A stretch of DNA of 64,000 nt, from NCBI GenBank assembly GCA_947472795.1, contig CANJBL010000002.1, positions 62,001 through 126,000 on the forward strand, in the 5' to 3' direction. This stretch comes from Fidelibacterota bacterium (GTDB lineage: Bacteria; Pseudomonadota; Alphaproteobacteria; Rhodospirillales; Rhodospirillaceae). This document shows, piece by piece, positions 24,628 through 32,850 of the stretch. Below the pieces are notes generated by a model that had not been told where the DNA came from, made no database searches, and worked only from the letters and a program-made list of their open reading frames with translations. The position numbers and the translations under genes are program-made. Numbering within the stretch: the first letter of the stretch is position 1; each line of letters opens with the position of its first letter.

Positions 24628-24984
24628 ATGCAGCGCTTCTTCATAGCTTTGGGTCTTCTGCTGATCGCCACCATTTTGGAGACCAATGGCGACGCCCGCG
24701 TACGCATTGGCCTTTTCGAGAAAACCGGCCTCGTGCGCGTTTGGACGCTCGCAGGCGGCGCCGTCCTTCTGTTTGGATATGGCATCGCTCTCAACTTGAC
24801 GCCGCTGCCGTTCGAGCGGGTTGTCGGCCTCTATATCGCGACCCTTTTCGTGGTGTGGCAGGTGGTGAGTTTCTTCACATTCCGCACTGTGCCAGGTCTT
24901 CCCATCATCGTGGGTGGAAGCCTAATCGTTCTTGGCGGCCTTATCGTCAGTTTCTGGACAACGAATTCCGACCCGACACCGTGA
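24628..24984 (+). CDS. Small 4-TM membrane protein, 118 aa
   Basis: Four hydrophobic segments are visible (FFIALGLLLIATIL, VWTLAGGAVLLFGYGIAL, VVGLYIATLFVVWQVVSFF, LPIIVGGSLIVLGGLIVSFW) in a chain the size of SMR transporters, but the SMR Glu14-type signature is not clear (a Glu follows TM1 in ILETNG). No family is claimed. It lies 78 bp after the RND pump and overlaps the next gene by 4 bp (GTGA), so it may be co-transcribed with both. Could be a small exporter or a membrane partner of the oxygenase. Confidence 0.65.
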   Translation: MQRFFIALGLLLIATILETNGDARVRIGLFEKTGLVRVWTLAGGAVLLFGYGIALNLTPLPFERVVGLYIATLFVVWQVVSFFTFRTVPGLPIIVGGSLIVLGGLIVSFWTTNSDPTP

Positions 24985-26162
24985 CAACCTCGCCCCCTTC
25001 TCTGGATCCTGGGAAAGTACTTGCCGCCGCCGCTGCGAAATTCGAGGCAGGAGATGGTGCGGGCGCGCAAGACGACCTGATTGCTCTCACGTTGCGCCGA
25101 CCCGATTGCGTAAAGGGACATGCGGCTCTCGCGCAGGTCCGCTGGCAGCTCGGCGACAGCACATCATTTGCGCGCAGCTACGAAGCCGCGCTTGCGGCTG
25201 ATCAAAAAAATGCCGCCTTGTGGTCGTCCTATTTCGATGTGTTGATGCACGCACGACTTTATGCGGACGTGTTGGAGCGTCTCGAACAAGCCAGGGCCGC
25301 AGTCGGCGCGCAGGAATTCCTCGATATCCTTGAAGCGACGGCCGCCACGGAGAACAACGAGATCACGCGTGCGGATCAAGCCTTTTCCCGGTTTGACCGG
25401 CAAGGTCACGGCAGCCTGCAGCGCAGCTACATGCGGCATCTTCTGCGCACACAACGATTCGAAGAAGCGGCCAAACTCGGAGAGGTACTTGTGCGTGAGC
25501 CCGATGGAACCGCCGCATGGCCTTATCTAGCGACAGCATGGCGTGTGCTAGGGGATTCTCGCTGGCACTGGCTTGAGGGCAATGAAGACATCGCCCGGAT
25601 TTTCCAGATCGATGTGAACTTGCCGGCGCTTGCTGAAGTATTGCGGAACCTGCATACGGCCAAACAGGCTCCATATGATCAAACCTTGCGCAACGGTACA
25701 CAAACGTATGGCATTCTCTTGGATCGCCGTGAGCCGGAGATCATGGATCTTCGCCGGGCGTTGGAAGATTCCGTCAGCAGTTACGTTGCACAGCTGCCAC
25801 CGCATGATCCTTCGCATCCGCTCTTGCGCGAACCGCGTGGCGAACTTGGATTCACTGCTTCGTGGTCTGTGCGCCTGACGTCCGCGGGTTACCACGTCAA
25901 CCATACGCACCCCATGGGCTGGATCAGCTCGGTGTTCTATGTGGTTGTGCCAGTTTCAGCGGGGACAAATCTCAACAACCCGGCAGGCTGGTTGGCCCTC
26001 GGTCAACCGCCCGTGGAATTAGGGTTGGACCTGGCGCCCACGCGGCTCGTTCAACCCCAACCGGGACGATTAGTTTTGTTTCCGTCGACGCTGTGGCACG
26101 GCACGCTTCCCTTTCAGGCCGGCGAGCGCCTGACGGTCGCCTTCGACGTTCGTTCCCGCTAA
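24981..26162 (+). CDS. TPR-containing putative 2OG-Fe(II) oxygenase
   Basis: A 393-residue protein: the N-terminal half has TPR-like helices (LAAAAAKFEAGDGAGAQDDL, CVKGHAALAQVRWQLGD, ALWSSYFDVLMHARLYADVL), and the C-terminal half matches the putative 2OG-Fe(II) oxygenase family (2OG-FeII_Oxy_5): iron ligands appear in YHVNHTHPMGWISSVFYV and PSTLWHGTLPF, with the 2-oxoglutarate-binding Arg in GERLTVAFDVRSR. Such enzymes hydroxylate proteins or small molecules. The frame is open far upstream, through the pump gene, but GTG 24981 overlaps the preceding stop and starts where family-like sequence begins. Convergent with the RNA methyltransferase gene, overlapping 4 bp. Confidence 0.8.
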   Translation: MTTSPPSLDPGKVLAAAAAKFEAGDGAGAQDDLIALTLRRPDCVKGHAALAQVRWQLGDSTSFARSYEAALAADQKNAALWSSYFDVLMHARLYADVLERLEQARAAVGAQEFLDILEATAATENNEITRADQAFSRFDRQGHGSLQRSYMRHLLRTQRFEEAAKLGEVLVREPDGTAAWPYLATAWRVLGDSRWHWLEGNEDIARIFQIDVNLPALAEVLRNLHTAKQAPYDQTLRNGTQTYGILLDRREPEIMDLRRALEDSVSSYVAQLPPHDPSHPLLREPRGELGFTASWSVRLTSAGYHVNHTHPMGWISSVFYVVVPVSAGTNLNNPAGWLALGQPPVELGLDLAPTRLVQPQPGRLVLFPSTLWHGTLPFQAGERLTVAFDVRSR

Positions 26163-27424
26163 ATCGTCCGTTTGAAGGCCGCGACCAGCTCCACATGGTG
26201 GGTCCAGGTGAATTGGTCGATAATTTTCACGCTTTCCAGCCGGTAGCCACCTTCTGTCAGAATACGTGCATCACGCGCGAAGGTGATCGGATTGCAGGAC
26301 ACACCAATGATAAGCGGGACCTTACCGCCCGCGAGCGCTTTTGCTTGTTCCTCGGCACCCGCGCGCGGAGGATCAAAGACAATCGCATCATAGCGCGCGG
26401 CTTCATCGGCACGCAGGGGATCGTGGTAAAGATCTCGCCTGAAGACCTGCAAAGGAGCCGCCCCTTTCGCACGATCTAGGGCCGTAACGGCATCGGCTGC
26501 GTTTTCATAAGCATCCACCGAGCCGCGCTTCAGAAACGAGCCGGCAAACGTACCGCAGCCTGAGAACAGATCGGCGGTCCGCCCGGATTGCGGAAGTAAT
26601 TCCAGGACCGCATCGACGAGGGCACGTTCGCCTGCTTCCGTTGGCTGCAAGAACGCCAGCGGGGGCAGCGGCACGTTTAGAACACCGAATGATGCGGTTA
26701 AAGGATATCGCTCCACCATAGTCTCCGGGCGATCATGCGCGCGAGATCGCCACGATATACGTGCGATATTCAGGGTTTGTGCAATGTGGGCAAAAGCCTC
26801 ATGAGCCTGCAGATCGGGAAAGCCCTTTCGGCCAATCGCGCCTGTCATCACTACTTCGCCGTGCCCGTTTACACTCTGTATAAAGATATCGGCGCCTTTT
26901 CCTTCCATCAGGAGCGGCGCAAGATCAGTCCGTAACTTGACGCGCATGGCCAAAATTGCTGGATCGGCGACAAGGCAGTCGGTGATTTCCGTGACGTGAT
27001 GCGAGCGCCGCCGGAAGTACCCTAGCGTGACGACAGCGCGTTTCTTCAACGCCGCAAAGGTCACACGACGCCGCTTGCTCTCCGGAAGAAAGACCGTATC
27101 GCGCCAGGTTTCAGGCGTGACCCCTTGTTTGTGCAAAGCGCGCCGGACCGTTTCGACCTTCCAGTCGCGGTAGAAGCTCTGTTCGGCGTGTTGAAGCGTA
27201 CACCCTCCGCAGACGTCGTAATGAACGCACGGCGCTTTTATGCGATGGGGTGATGCTTCCAGGAGTTCAAGCACGTCTCCGCGCAAAAGTCCGCCTTCGC
27301 GCCGTGTGCGGACGCGCACCACATCGCCCGGAAGCGCGCGATCCACATAGACACGCCCGGTCTCCGATTGATGAATTCCATCGCCCAAAGGCGCGAGGTC
27401 ATGAATATGCAGCGTGTCGGCCAT
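26159..27424 (-). CDS. rlmD: 23S rRNA (uracil-5-)-methyltransferase, RlmD/TrmA family
   Basis: A 421-residue SAM-dependent m5U methyltransferase. The N-terminal TRAM/OB-type region carries DLAPLGDGIHQ and GDVVRVR; a [4Fe-4S] site is set by CVHYDVCGGC (Cys66, Cys72, Cys75) and a later Cys in ITDCLVADP. The catalytic half has the SAM motif LFSGCGTFAGSF, the acidic FDPPRAGAEEQ and the nucleophile in GVSCNPITFARD. These mark the RlmC/RlmD/RumA group; which uridine is modified cannot be told, so the symbol is the most likely of several. Reaction: C5 methylation of a uridine in RNA in the cytoplasm. Confidence 0.85.
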   Translation of the reverse strand: MADTLHIHDLAPLGDGIHQSETGRVYVDRALPGDVVRVRTRREGGLLRGDVLELLEASPHRIKAPCVHYDVCGGCTLQHAEQSFYRDWKVETVRRALHKQGVTPETWRDTVFLPESKRRRVTFAALKKRAVVTLGYFRRRSHHVTEITDCLVADPAILAMRVKLRTDLAPLLMEGKGADIFIQSVNGHGEVVMTGAIGRKGFPDLQAHEAFAHIAQTLNIARISWRSRAHDRPETMVERYPLTASFGVLNVPLPPLAFLQPTEAGERALVDAVLELLPQSGRTADLFSGCGTFAGSFLKRGSVDAYENAADAVTALDRAKGAAPLQVFRRDLYHDPLRADEAARYDAIVFDPPRAGAEEQAKALAGGKVPLIIGVSCNPITFARDARILTEGGYRLESVKIIDQFTWTHHVELVAAFKRTI

Positions 27425-27554
27425 TGTGTGTTTTAGAGCACCAGATACCGCCGGGTCACATATATTTTGTGCGTTATATCAATACATTAGAGAATAGACG
27501 ATTGACCAACACCGCTCCTGCGCACACGATTGCAAAGGCTGCCGGCGTCCGTTG

Positions 27555-27576
27555 TATCGTTTGCCTACAAACGATA
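27555..27576. promoter_or_regulatory. TTTG-N4-CAAA operator, MFS promoter
   Basis: TATCGTTTG-CCTA-CAAACGATA, a perfect 9-bp inverted repeat 42 bp upstream of the MFS start at 27618. Same core as the palindromes at 34077-34101 and 36177-36194, in front of other nicotinate-island genes. Confidence 0.65.
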
Positions 27577-27617
27577 GAGTTGGACAGTGGGGAACGGGCA
27601 TAGCAGGGGGCATATAT

Positions 27618-29006
27618 ATGTCGTTGGCGCAATCGGCCGAAGAAACAAAAGCTGTCATCGCCGAGATCGGCAGGGCCATAGATGAAGCTGCCCTCACCCC
27701 GTTTCAAATTCTTGTTCTGACTCTGATCGGCCTGACCATCGTTCTGGACGGTTTTGACGCGCAGGCCGTGGGTTTGGCAGCGCCGCTGCTCATGAGCGAA
27801 TTCAATCTCACCAAATTACAACTCGCTCCGATATTTGCTGTTGGCCTGGTTGGCATGACCTTAGGCGCCGCGCTCGGAGGCATGGTAGGTGATAAGTGGG
27901 GCCGAAAGACCGCTCTTATCGCCAGCGCGTTTATTTTCGGCAGCTTGACGCTGGCCATGGCTGTTCCCGCTCCCTTCCCGGTTCTTTTGGCGCTTCGTTT
28001 CCTGGCAGGTTTTGGTCTGGGCGGGGCTCTGCCCAATGCCACGGCTTTAACGGGTGAATTCTCGCCGGCGCGCTACCGCAGTTTCGCGATTTCCATCAGC
28101 ATTCTGTGCATTCCCCTGGGCGGCATCCTAGGCGGCACCATCGCCACGACATTGCTGCCTATGGGTGGCTGGCGCGCGCTGTTCATTGCTGCTGGCGCGC
28201 TTCCCCTCTTCATTGCAGGCATCCTGTACATCTTCTTACCTGAATCGCCGAAATTTCTTGCGATCAAACATGGAAGAGGTCCTGCCCTGGAAAAAATCAT
28301 CAGCAGGCTCAAAATCACTGTGGGCGTCTCGGGTGCCGGGCTGGATCGCGGCAATGCGGCGGCCGGTCAGGATGATTCACCTGGTTTTTTCTCTCCTGTT
28401 ATCTTTAAGAAAGACAGCTACGCGCTTTGGGGATCGTTCTTCTTCTGCCTGTTGGCCGTTTACCTTGGTTACAACTGGCTGCCCGCCATGCTGACCGGTG
28501 CGGGTTTTTCGCCTCAGGTTGCAAGCGTCGGGCTCATTTCCTTTAATATGGGCGGCGTCATCGGCGCGTTGATCGGGGCGGCGTTGCTTGCGCGGTTTGG
28601 ATCAAAGATCCTTGGCGTGATTGCCTTGGCCGGCGCCATAGGAGCGGTCATTCCTCTTGTTCATCCGCTCACCCCCGCGTGGAGCTCCTCCAGTTTAATG
28701 TTCTATCTGGGTTTTGAAGGAGGATGCACCTCGGGCTTGCAAGTCGTGTTGTACGCTCTGGCCGCACATCTTTATCCGACCGAAGCCCGCGCACGCGGCG
28801 TTGGCTCTGCCTCCGGCTTGGGACGCGTTGGCGCTATTGTGAGCACTTACGTCGGCGCTGCCGCACTGTCGGAACTTGCCGACAAGGGATTCTTCATTGT
28901 CGTTGTCGGGTGCCTCATAGCAACATCAGTAGCCATATACATTGTGGGAAACCATATCCCCGGCCGTCAAACGAGCGGCCCCGCGTTGAAACCGGAACTC
29001 AGCTAA
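27618..29006 (+). CDS. MFS transporter, AAHS-type (aromatic acid:H+ symporter), probable nicotinate uptake
   Basis: A 462-residue 12-TM carrier. The AAHS hallmark is in TM1 (TIVLDGFDAQAVGLAAPLL, the D-G-x-D motif), with GDKWGRKTALI in the loop 2-3 and RFLAGFGLGGALPNATAL later. Family members import aromatic acids such as benzoate, vanillate and nicotinate with protons. The frame is open from 27552, but ATG 27618 has AGGGGG 8 bases upstream and begins at the usual place. The operator palindrome upstream and the following molybdenum hydroxylase genes make nicotinate or a related pyridine carboxylate the likely substrate. Placed first in the nicotinate island. Confidence 0.85.
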   Translation: MSLAQSAEETKAVIAEIGRAIDEAALTPFQILVLTLIGLTIVLDGFDAQAVGLAAPLLMSEFNLTKLQLAPIFAVGLVGMTLGAALGGMVGDKWGRKTALIASAFIFGSLTLAMAVPAPFPVLLALRFLAGFGLGGALPNATALTGEFSPARYRSFAISISILCIPLGGILGGTIATTLLPMGGWRALFIAAGALPLFIAGILYIFLPESPKFLAIKHGRGPALEKIISRLKITVGVSGAGLDRGNAAAGQDDSPGFFSPVIFKKDSYALWGSFFFCLLAVYLGYNWLPAMLTGAGFSPQVASVGLISFNMGGVIGALIGAALLARFGSKILGVIALAGAIGAVIPLVHPLTPAWSSSSLMFYLGFEGGCTSGLQVVLYALAAHLYPTEARARGVGSASGLGRVGAIVSTYVGAAALSELADKGFFIVVVGCLIATSVAIYIVGNHIPGRQTSGPALKPELS

Positions 29007-29076
29007 AGCCGGAGAGAACCCTTCCCCCGGCATTTCAGCTCGCCCATTCAGTGCGTGCGGGGGGAGGCAAAATACG

Positions 29077-29088
29077 TATGTACACATA
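29077..29088. promoter_or_regulatory. Possible variant of the TTTG-N4-CAAA operator
   Basis: TATG-TACA-CATA, 46 bp upstream of the FAD-subunit gene, keeps the spacing and dyad of the other sites with an A for the second T. Short and AT-rich, so it could be chance. Confidence 0.35.
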
Positions 29089-29134
29089 TAAATATCTGGT
29101 CAGATAGCCAGGCTACCGATACTCTTTATTGGCC

Positions 29135-29986
29135 ATGAACGAAGTTCGATATTTACGCCCAAGATCAATCGCTGAAGTCACCGATGTGCTCGCACGTCGC
29201 GGTGGACGGATACTCGCGGGCGGAACTGACTTCTTTCCGGCCCAAGGCGAAAAACCCGTCACAGACCTCGTTGTTGACCTTTCCGGCATTCGCGATCTTC
29301 GAAAGATCGAAACCCAATCCGACCATTATCGGATAGGTGCGTGCACGACCTGGAGTCAAATTGTTGCCGAACCCTTACCCCGCTGTTTTGACGCGCTCAA
29401 GCTTGCCGCGCGAGAAGTGGGCGCTATTCAGATTCAGAATGCGGGCACGGTCGGCGGTAACTTATGCAACGCCTCGCCCGCGGCCGATGGAGTTCCGCCC
29501 CTCCTTGTTCTCGACGCTGAGGTTGAACTCACGAGCAAGGATGGCGCACGCCGACTTCCTCTCCAGGAATTCATCACAGGCAATCGTAGAACGCTGCTGC
29601 GTCCGAATGAAATTCTAACCGCTGTTATTGTCCCGCGCATTCGAGACAACGCCAGATCGACGTTCTTGAAGTTGGGAAGTCGGCGTTACATGGTGATCTC
29701 TATCGCTATGGTCGCCGTAACCTTAACGACGGATGATGCTGGAATTATAACCGATGCCAGAGTTGCCGTTGGCGCCTGCTCGCCCGTCGCGAAACGCTTG
29801 CCGAGGCTGGAAGCGAAACTTGTTGGGGTCCGCGCCGCTCCGGGGCTTAGCGCCTTGGCGCTGCCGAGCGATATTGATGCGCTAACGCCAATTGATGATG
29901 TACGCGCGACCGCTTCATATCGCATGGACGCGGCATTAACTGTGGTCAGGCGGGCGCTTGATAGCTGTGCTGCAGGAGATTTGTAG
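29135..29986 (+). CDS. Molybdenum hydroxylase FAD-binding subunit (CoxM/NdhF-like)
   Basis: A 283-residue FAD subunit of the xanthine dehydrogenase superfamily: the PCMH-type FAD motifs RILAGGTDFFPAQGE (AGGTD) and QIQNAGTVGGNLCNASPAAD (T-x-GGN) are clear, and the C-terminal CO_deh_flav_C part has GSRRYMVISIAMVAV. It passes electrons from the FeS clusters to an acceptor. ATG 29135 is preferred to a TTG two codons upstream. Its stop codon TAG shares a base with the GTG start of the next gene, so the two subunits are translationally coupled. With enamidase and 6-hydroxynicotinate reductase nearby, this is the likely FAD subunit of nicotinate dehydrogenase. Confidence 0.88.
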   Translation: MNEVRYLRPRSIAEVTDVLARRGGRILAGGTDFFPAQGEKPVTDLVVDLSGIRDLRKIETQSDHYRIGACTTWSQIVAEPLPRCFDALKLAAREVGAIQIQNAGTVGGNLCNASPAADGVPPLLVLDAEVELTSKDGARRLPLQEFITGNRRTLLRPNEILTAVIVPRIRDNARSTFLKLGSRRYMVISIAMVAVTLTTDDAGIITDARVAVGACSPVAKRLPRLEAKLVGVRAAPGLSALALPSDIDALTPIDDVRATASYRMDAALTVVRRALDSCAAGDL

Positions 29987-32739
29987 TGCTCAATAGAACG
30001 GACGAAATAGCTTTTGAGCTCAACGGTCGCGATGTTGCAGCGACGGGGCATCCGGTCACGCGCTTAACAAAAGTCTTGCGCGAGCAACTCGGCTTGACCG
30101 GAACAAAAGTCGGTTGTGACGCCGGAGATTGCGGCGCATGCACCGTGCTCATTGATGGCGAGCCGATGTGTGCATGCCTTGTCGGCATCGCTCAAGTTGA
30201 AGGGCGCTCGGTCACAACGATAGAGGGCTTGTCGCAACACTCCGACGCAGCAAAACGACTCCAATCGGCATTCCTGCGCCACGGCGCCGCTCAGTGCGGT
30301 ATTTGCACACCCGCGATGATTGTCGCGGCGTCAGCGTTGATCGAGCAGGTGCCCTCGCCAAACGAGCAGCAAGTCCTCGACGCGATCGGCGGCGTGCTTT
30401 GCCGGTGTACGGGGTATAGAAAGATTGTCGCGGCTATCCTCGACGCGGGCACTGCCGAACACGTCGAAATACCTCCTGCTGCGGGCGATGCCGTCGGTAG
30501 CCGCATCCAGCGGCTTGACGGCATTCCCAAGGTCAATGGAACGGACATTTTCGGAGCCGATGAGTATCCCAAGGGCGCACTCTTGCTCCGCGCCATTCGC
30601 AGTCCGCACCATCGCGCGCGCTTCACATTTGGTGACATCGAGAGTTACGTAGCTTCAAGCCTTGGGATCGTGAGGGTGTTCACCGCCATGGACGTTCCCG
30701 GTGAGAACCGCTACGGAGTCATCGGCCCATTCGCCGACCAACCCGTCTTCGCCGTAGGAGAAGCGCGCTTTTTGGGCGAAGCCGTAGCGGCCGTTGTCGG
30801 CGATCAGGACGCGATTGAGGCGTTGGATCTCACGAAGTTTCCGATTTCGTGGACAGAGCTGCCGCCCATTACAGATATAGACAGCGCCCTCAAAGAGGGC
30901 GCCGTTTTGGTCCATCAAAACAGGCAGAATAATGTGCTTGTCCGTGGACGCGTCGTTCGTGGAGATGTGGAAGCAGCGTTAGCGCAGGCCGAATTTATCG
31001 TCGAGGGCGAATTTGAAACAGGCTTCGTGGAGCATGCCTATATCGAACCCGAGGCGGGATTCGCGCGGCGCGTTGGTGATCGCATGGAAGTGCAGGCTTG
31101 CACGCAAGCTCCGTACATGGACCGTGACGATGTTGCCAAGATACTTGCAATTGCGCCTGAAGACGTACGGATAATCCCTACTTCGGTTGGCGGCGGTTTT
31201 GGATCGAAGCTCGACCTATCAATTCAGCCTTTTATTGCGGTTGCGGCGTGGCACCTGCGCCGGCCCGTGCGCATGGTGTATTCGCGCATTGAATCGGTGA
31301 GAACAACCACGAAAAGACATCCTTCCCGGATGAGAGCCCGCGCGGGAGCCTCGCGCGACGGCAAGCTCGTGGCACTCGATTTCAGTGCTGACTTTAATAC
31401 CGGCGCCTACTCATCCTGGGGTCCCACGGTAGCGAACCGAGTGCCGGTGCATGCATCGGGCCCGTACCTTGTGCCGCACTACCGCGCACTCACGCGTGCG
31501 ATACATACGCACCTTGTGCCGGCCGGCGCGTTCCGCGGCTTCGGTGTTCCCCAGGCAGCCATCGCGCAAGAACAGCTTTACGATGAACTCGCCGACAAAG
31601 TTGGGATAGATCGCCTCGAATTTCGCATCATAAATGCCTTGCGGAATGGTCAACCGACCGTGACAGGACAAGTCATCAACGAGGGAGTTGGTATCCGCGC
31701 GTGTTTTGAATCCCTCCGTTCTCATTGGGCGCGCGCCCGAGCAGAGGCGGCACAGTTCAACCGCACGACCGTTGGACCGATCCGACGCGGCGTGGGCGTA
31801 GCAGGAATGTGGTACGGGTGCGGGAACACTTCTTTGTCCAATCCCTCGACAATGATGGTGGGCTTGCGACCCGACGGAAGACTTGTGATCCACCAGGGAG
31901 CCGTTGATATTGGTCAGGGGTCAAATACCGTTATCACACAGATATTTGCCGATGCGATCGGAGCGCCGGTCGACGCATTTGATCGTCTTTCGGCAGATAC
32001 TGATATCACTCCGGACTGCGGAAAAACGTCCGCTTCTCGACAAACGTTTGTTTCTGGAAAAGCGGCGGAAATGGCTGGACGTCAGCTGCGCCAAGCCATT
32101 TTGCGTTTAGCCAATGCGGGCGAAAAGTCTCGATTGGCCTTCGAGGATGAAAAGGTTCTGATAACCGACAAGGACCATGTCCACGTTATTAACCTCGGTG
32201 ACCTTTCAGTGGACAATACGGGTTATGTATTGCGTACAGAGGCAACATTTGATCCGCCGACAAGTCCGTTGGATGCGGATGGGCAGGGTATCCCCTATGC
32301 CCTATACGGCTTCGGCGCGCACTTGGCCGAAGTTGAAGTCGATCGCGAACTTGGTTGTGTGCGTGTTCTAAAAATAACCGCCGCGCACGACGTAGGACGG
32401 GCTATCAATCCGACATTAGTCGAAGGACAGATCGAGGGCGGAATTGCCCAGGGTCTTGGCCTCGCGCTGATGGAAGAGTTCTTTCCGGGCAGGAACGAGA
32501 ATCTCCACGACTATCTCATTCCTTCCGCAGGCGACATGCCGCCCGTTGAATCTATTCTTATAGAAGACGCTTCGCCCGAAGGTCCGTTCGGCGCAAAGGG
32601 CATTGGTGAACACGTATTGATTCCCACGGCACCGGCTATCTTGAACGGTATTTACGATGCTGTTGGCGTGCGCATTCGGAAAGTGCCGGCGACGCCCGAT
32701 CGCGTGCGCTCAGCAATACGCGCAGCCGCTGCAGGCTAG
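29986..32739 (+). CDS. Molybdenum hydroxylase, fused [2Fe-2S] and molybdopterin subunits (probable nicotinate dehydrogenase)
   Basis: A 917-residue fusion. Residues 1-165 hold two [2Fe-2S] clusters: plant-type GCDAGDCGACTVLIDGEPMCAC and the helical-domain AQCGICTPAM with LCRCTGYRKI. Residues 180-917 are the Mo-binding part: KVNGTDIFGADEY, GGGFGSKLDLSIQPF, RMVYSRIESV, GAFRGFGVPQA, VDIGQGSNTVI and, near the end, the molybdenum-site Glu in GPFGAKGIGEHVL. It would hydroxylate nicotinate at C6 with water as oxygen source. In Eubacterium barkeri the same activity is spread over separate FeS and two Mo subunits; here all are one chain. Substrate is inferred from the pathway neighbours. Confidence 0.88.
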   Translation: MLNRTDEIAFELNGRDVAATGHPVTRLTKVLREQLGLTGTKVGCDAGDCGACTVLIDGEPMCACLVGIAQVEGRSVTTIEGLSQHSDAAKRLQSAFLRHGAAQCGICTPAMIVAASALIEQVPSPNEQQVLDAIGGVLCRCTGYRKIVAAILDAGTAEHVEIPPAAGDAVGSRIQRLDGIPKVNGTDIFGADEYPKGALLLRAIRSPHHRARFTFGDIESYVASSLGIVRVFTAMDVPGENRYGVIGPFADQPVFAVGEARFLGEAVAAVVGDQDAIEALDLTKFPISWTELPPITDIDSALKEGAVLVHQNRQNNVLVRGRVVRGDVEAALAQAEFIVEGEFETGFVEHAYIEPEAGFARRVGDRMEVQACTQAPYMDRDDVAKILAIAPEDVRIIPTSVGGGFGSKLDLSIQPFIAVAAWHLRRPVRMVYSRIESVRTTTKRHPSRMRARAGASRDGKLVALDFSADFNTGAYSSWGPTVANRVPVHASGPYLVPHYRALTRAIHTHLVPAGAFRGFGVPQAAIAQEQLYDELADKVGIDRLEFRIINALRNGQPTVTGQVINEGVGIRACFESLRSHWARARAEAAQFNRTTVGPIRRGVGVAGMWYGCGNTSLSNPSTMMVGLRPDGRLVIHQGAVDIGQGSNTVITQIFADAIGAPVDAFDRLSADTDITPDCGKTSASRQTFVSGKAAEMAGRQLRQAILRLANAGEKSRLAFEDEKVLITDKDHVHVINLGDLSVDNTGYVLRTEATFDPPTSPLDADGQGIPYALYGFGAHLAEVEVDRELGCVRVLKITAAHDVGRAINPTLVEGQIEGGIAQGLGLALMEEFFPGRNENLHDYLIPSAGDMPPVESILIEDASPEGPFGAKGIGEHVLIPTAPAILNGIYDAVGVRIRKVPATPDRVRSAIRAAAAG

Positions 32740-32770
32740 AGACTATTCCGAAGTCCTGCTTAAAGCAGAA

Positions 32771-32803
32771 CTGGCCGCCGGAGACACTGTCGCCGGCGGC
32801 CAG
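32771..32803. terminator. Hairpin between convergent genes
   Basis: CTGGCCGCCGG (32771-32781) and CCGGCGGCCAG (32793-32803) form a perfect 11-bp stem with an 11-nt loop, between the ends of the Mo-hydroxylase and enamidase genes. No T-tract on either strand, so termination may need Rho. Confidence 0.5.
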
Positions 32804-32850
32804 ATATTGCTCTGGTCAGGGTGAGGTGGATGACCAGGGCAAAACCGATT

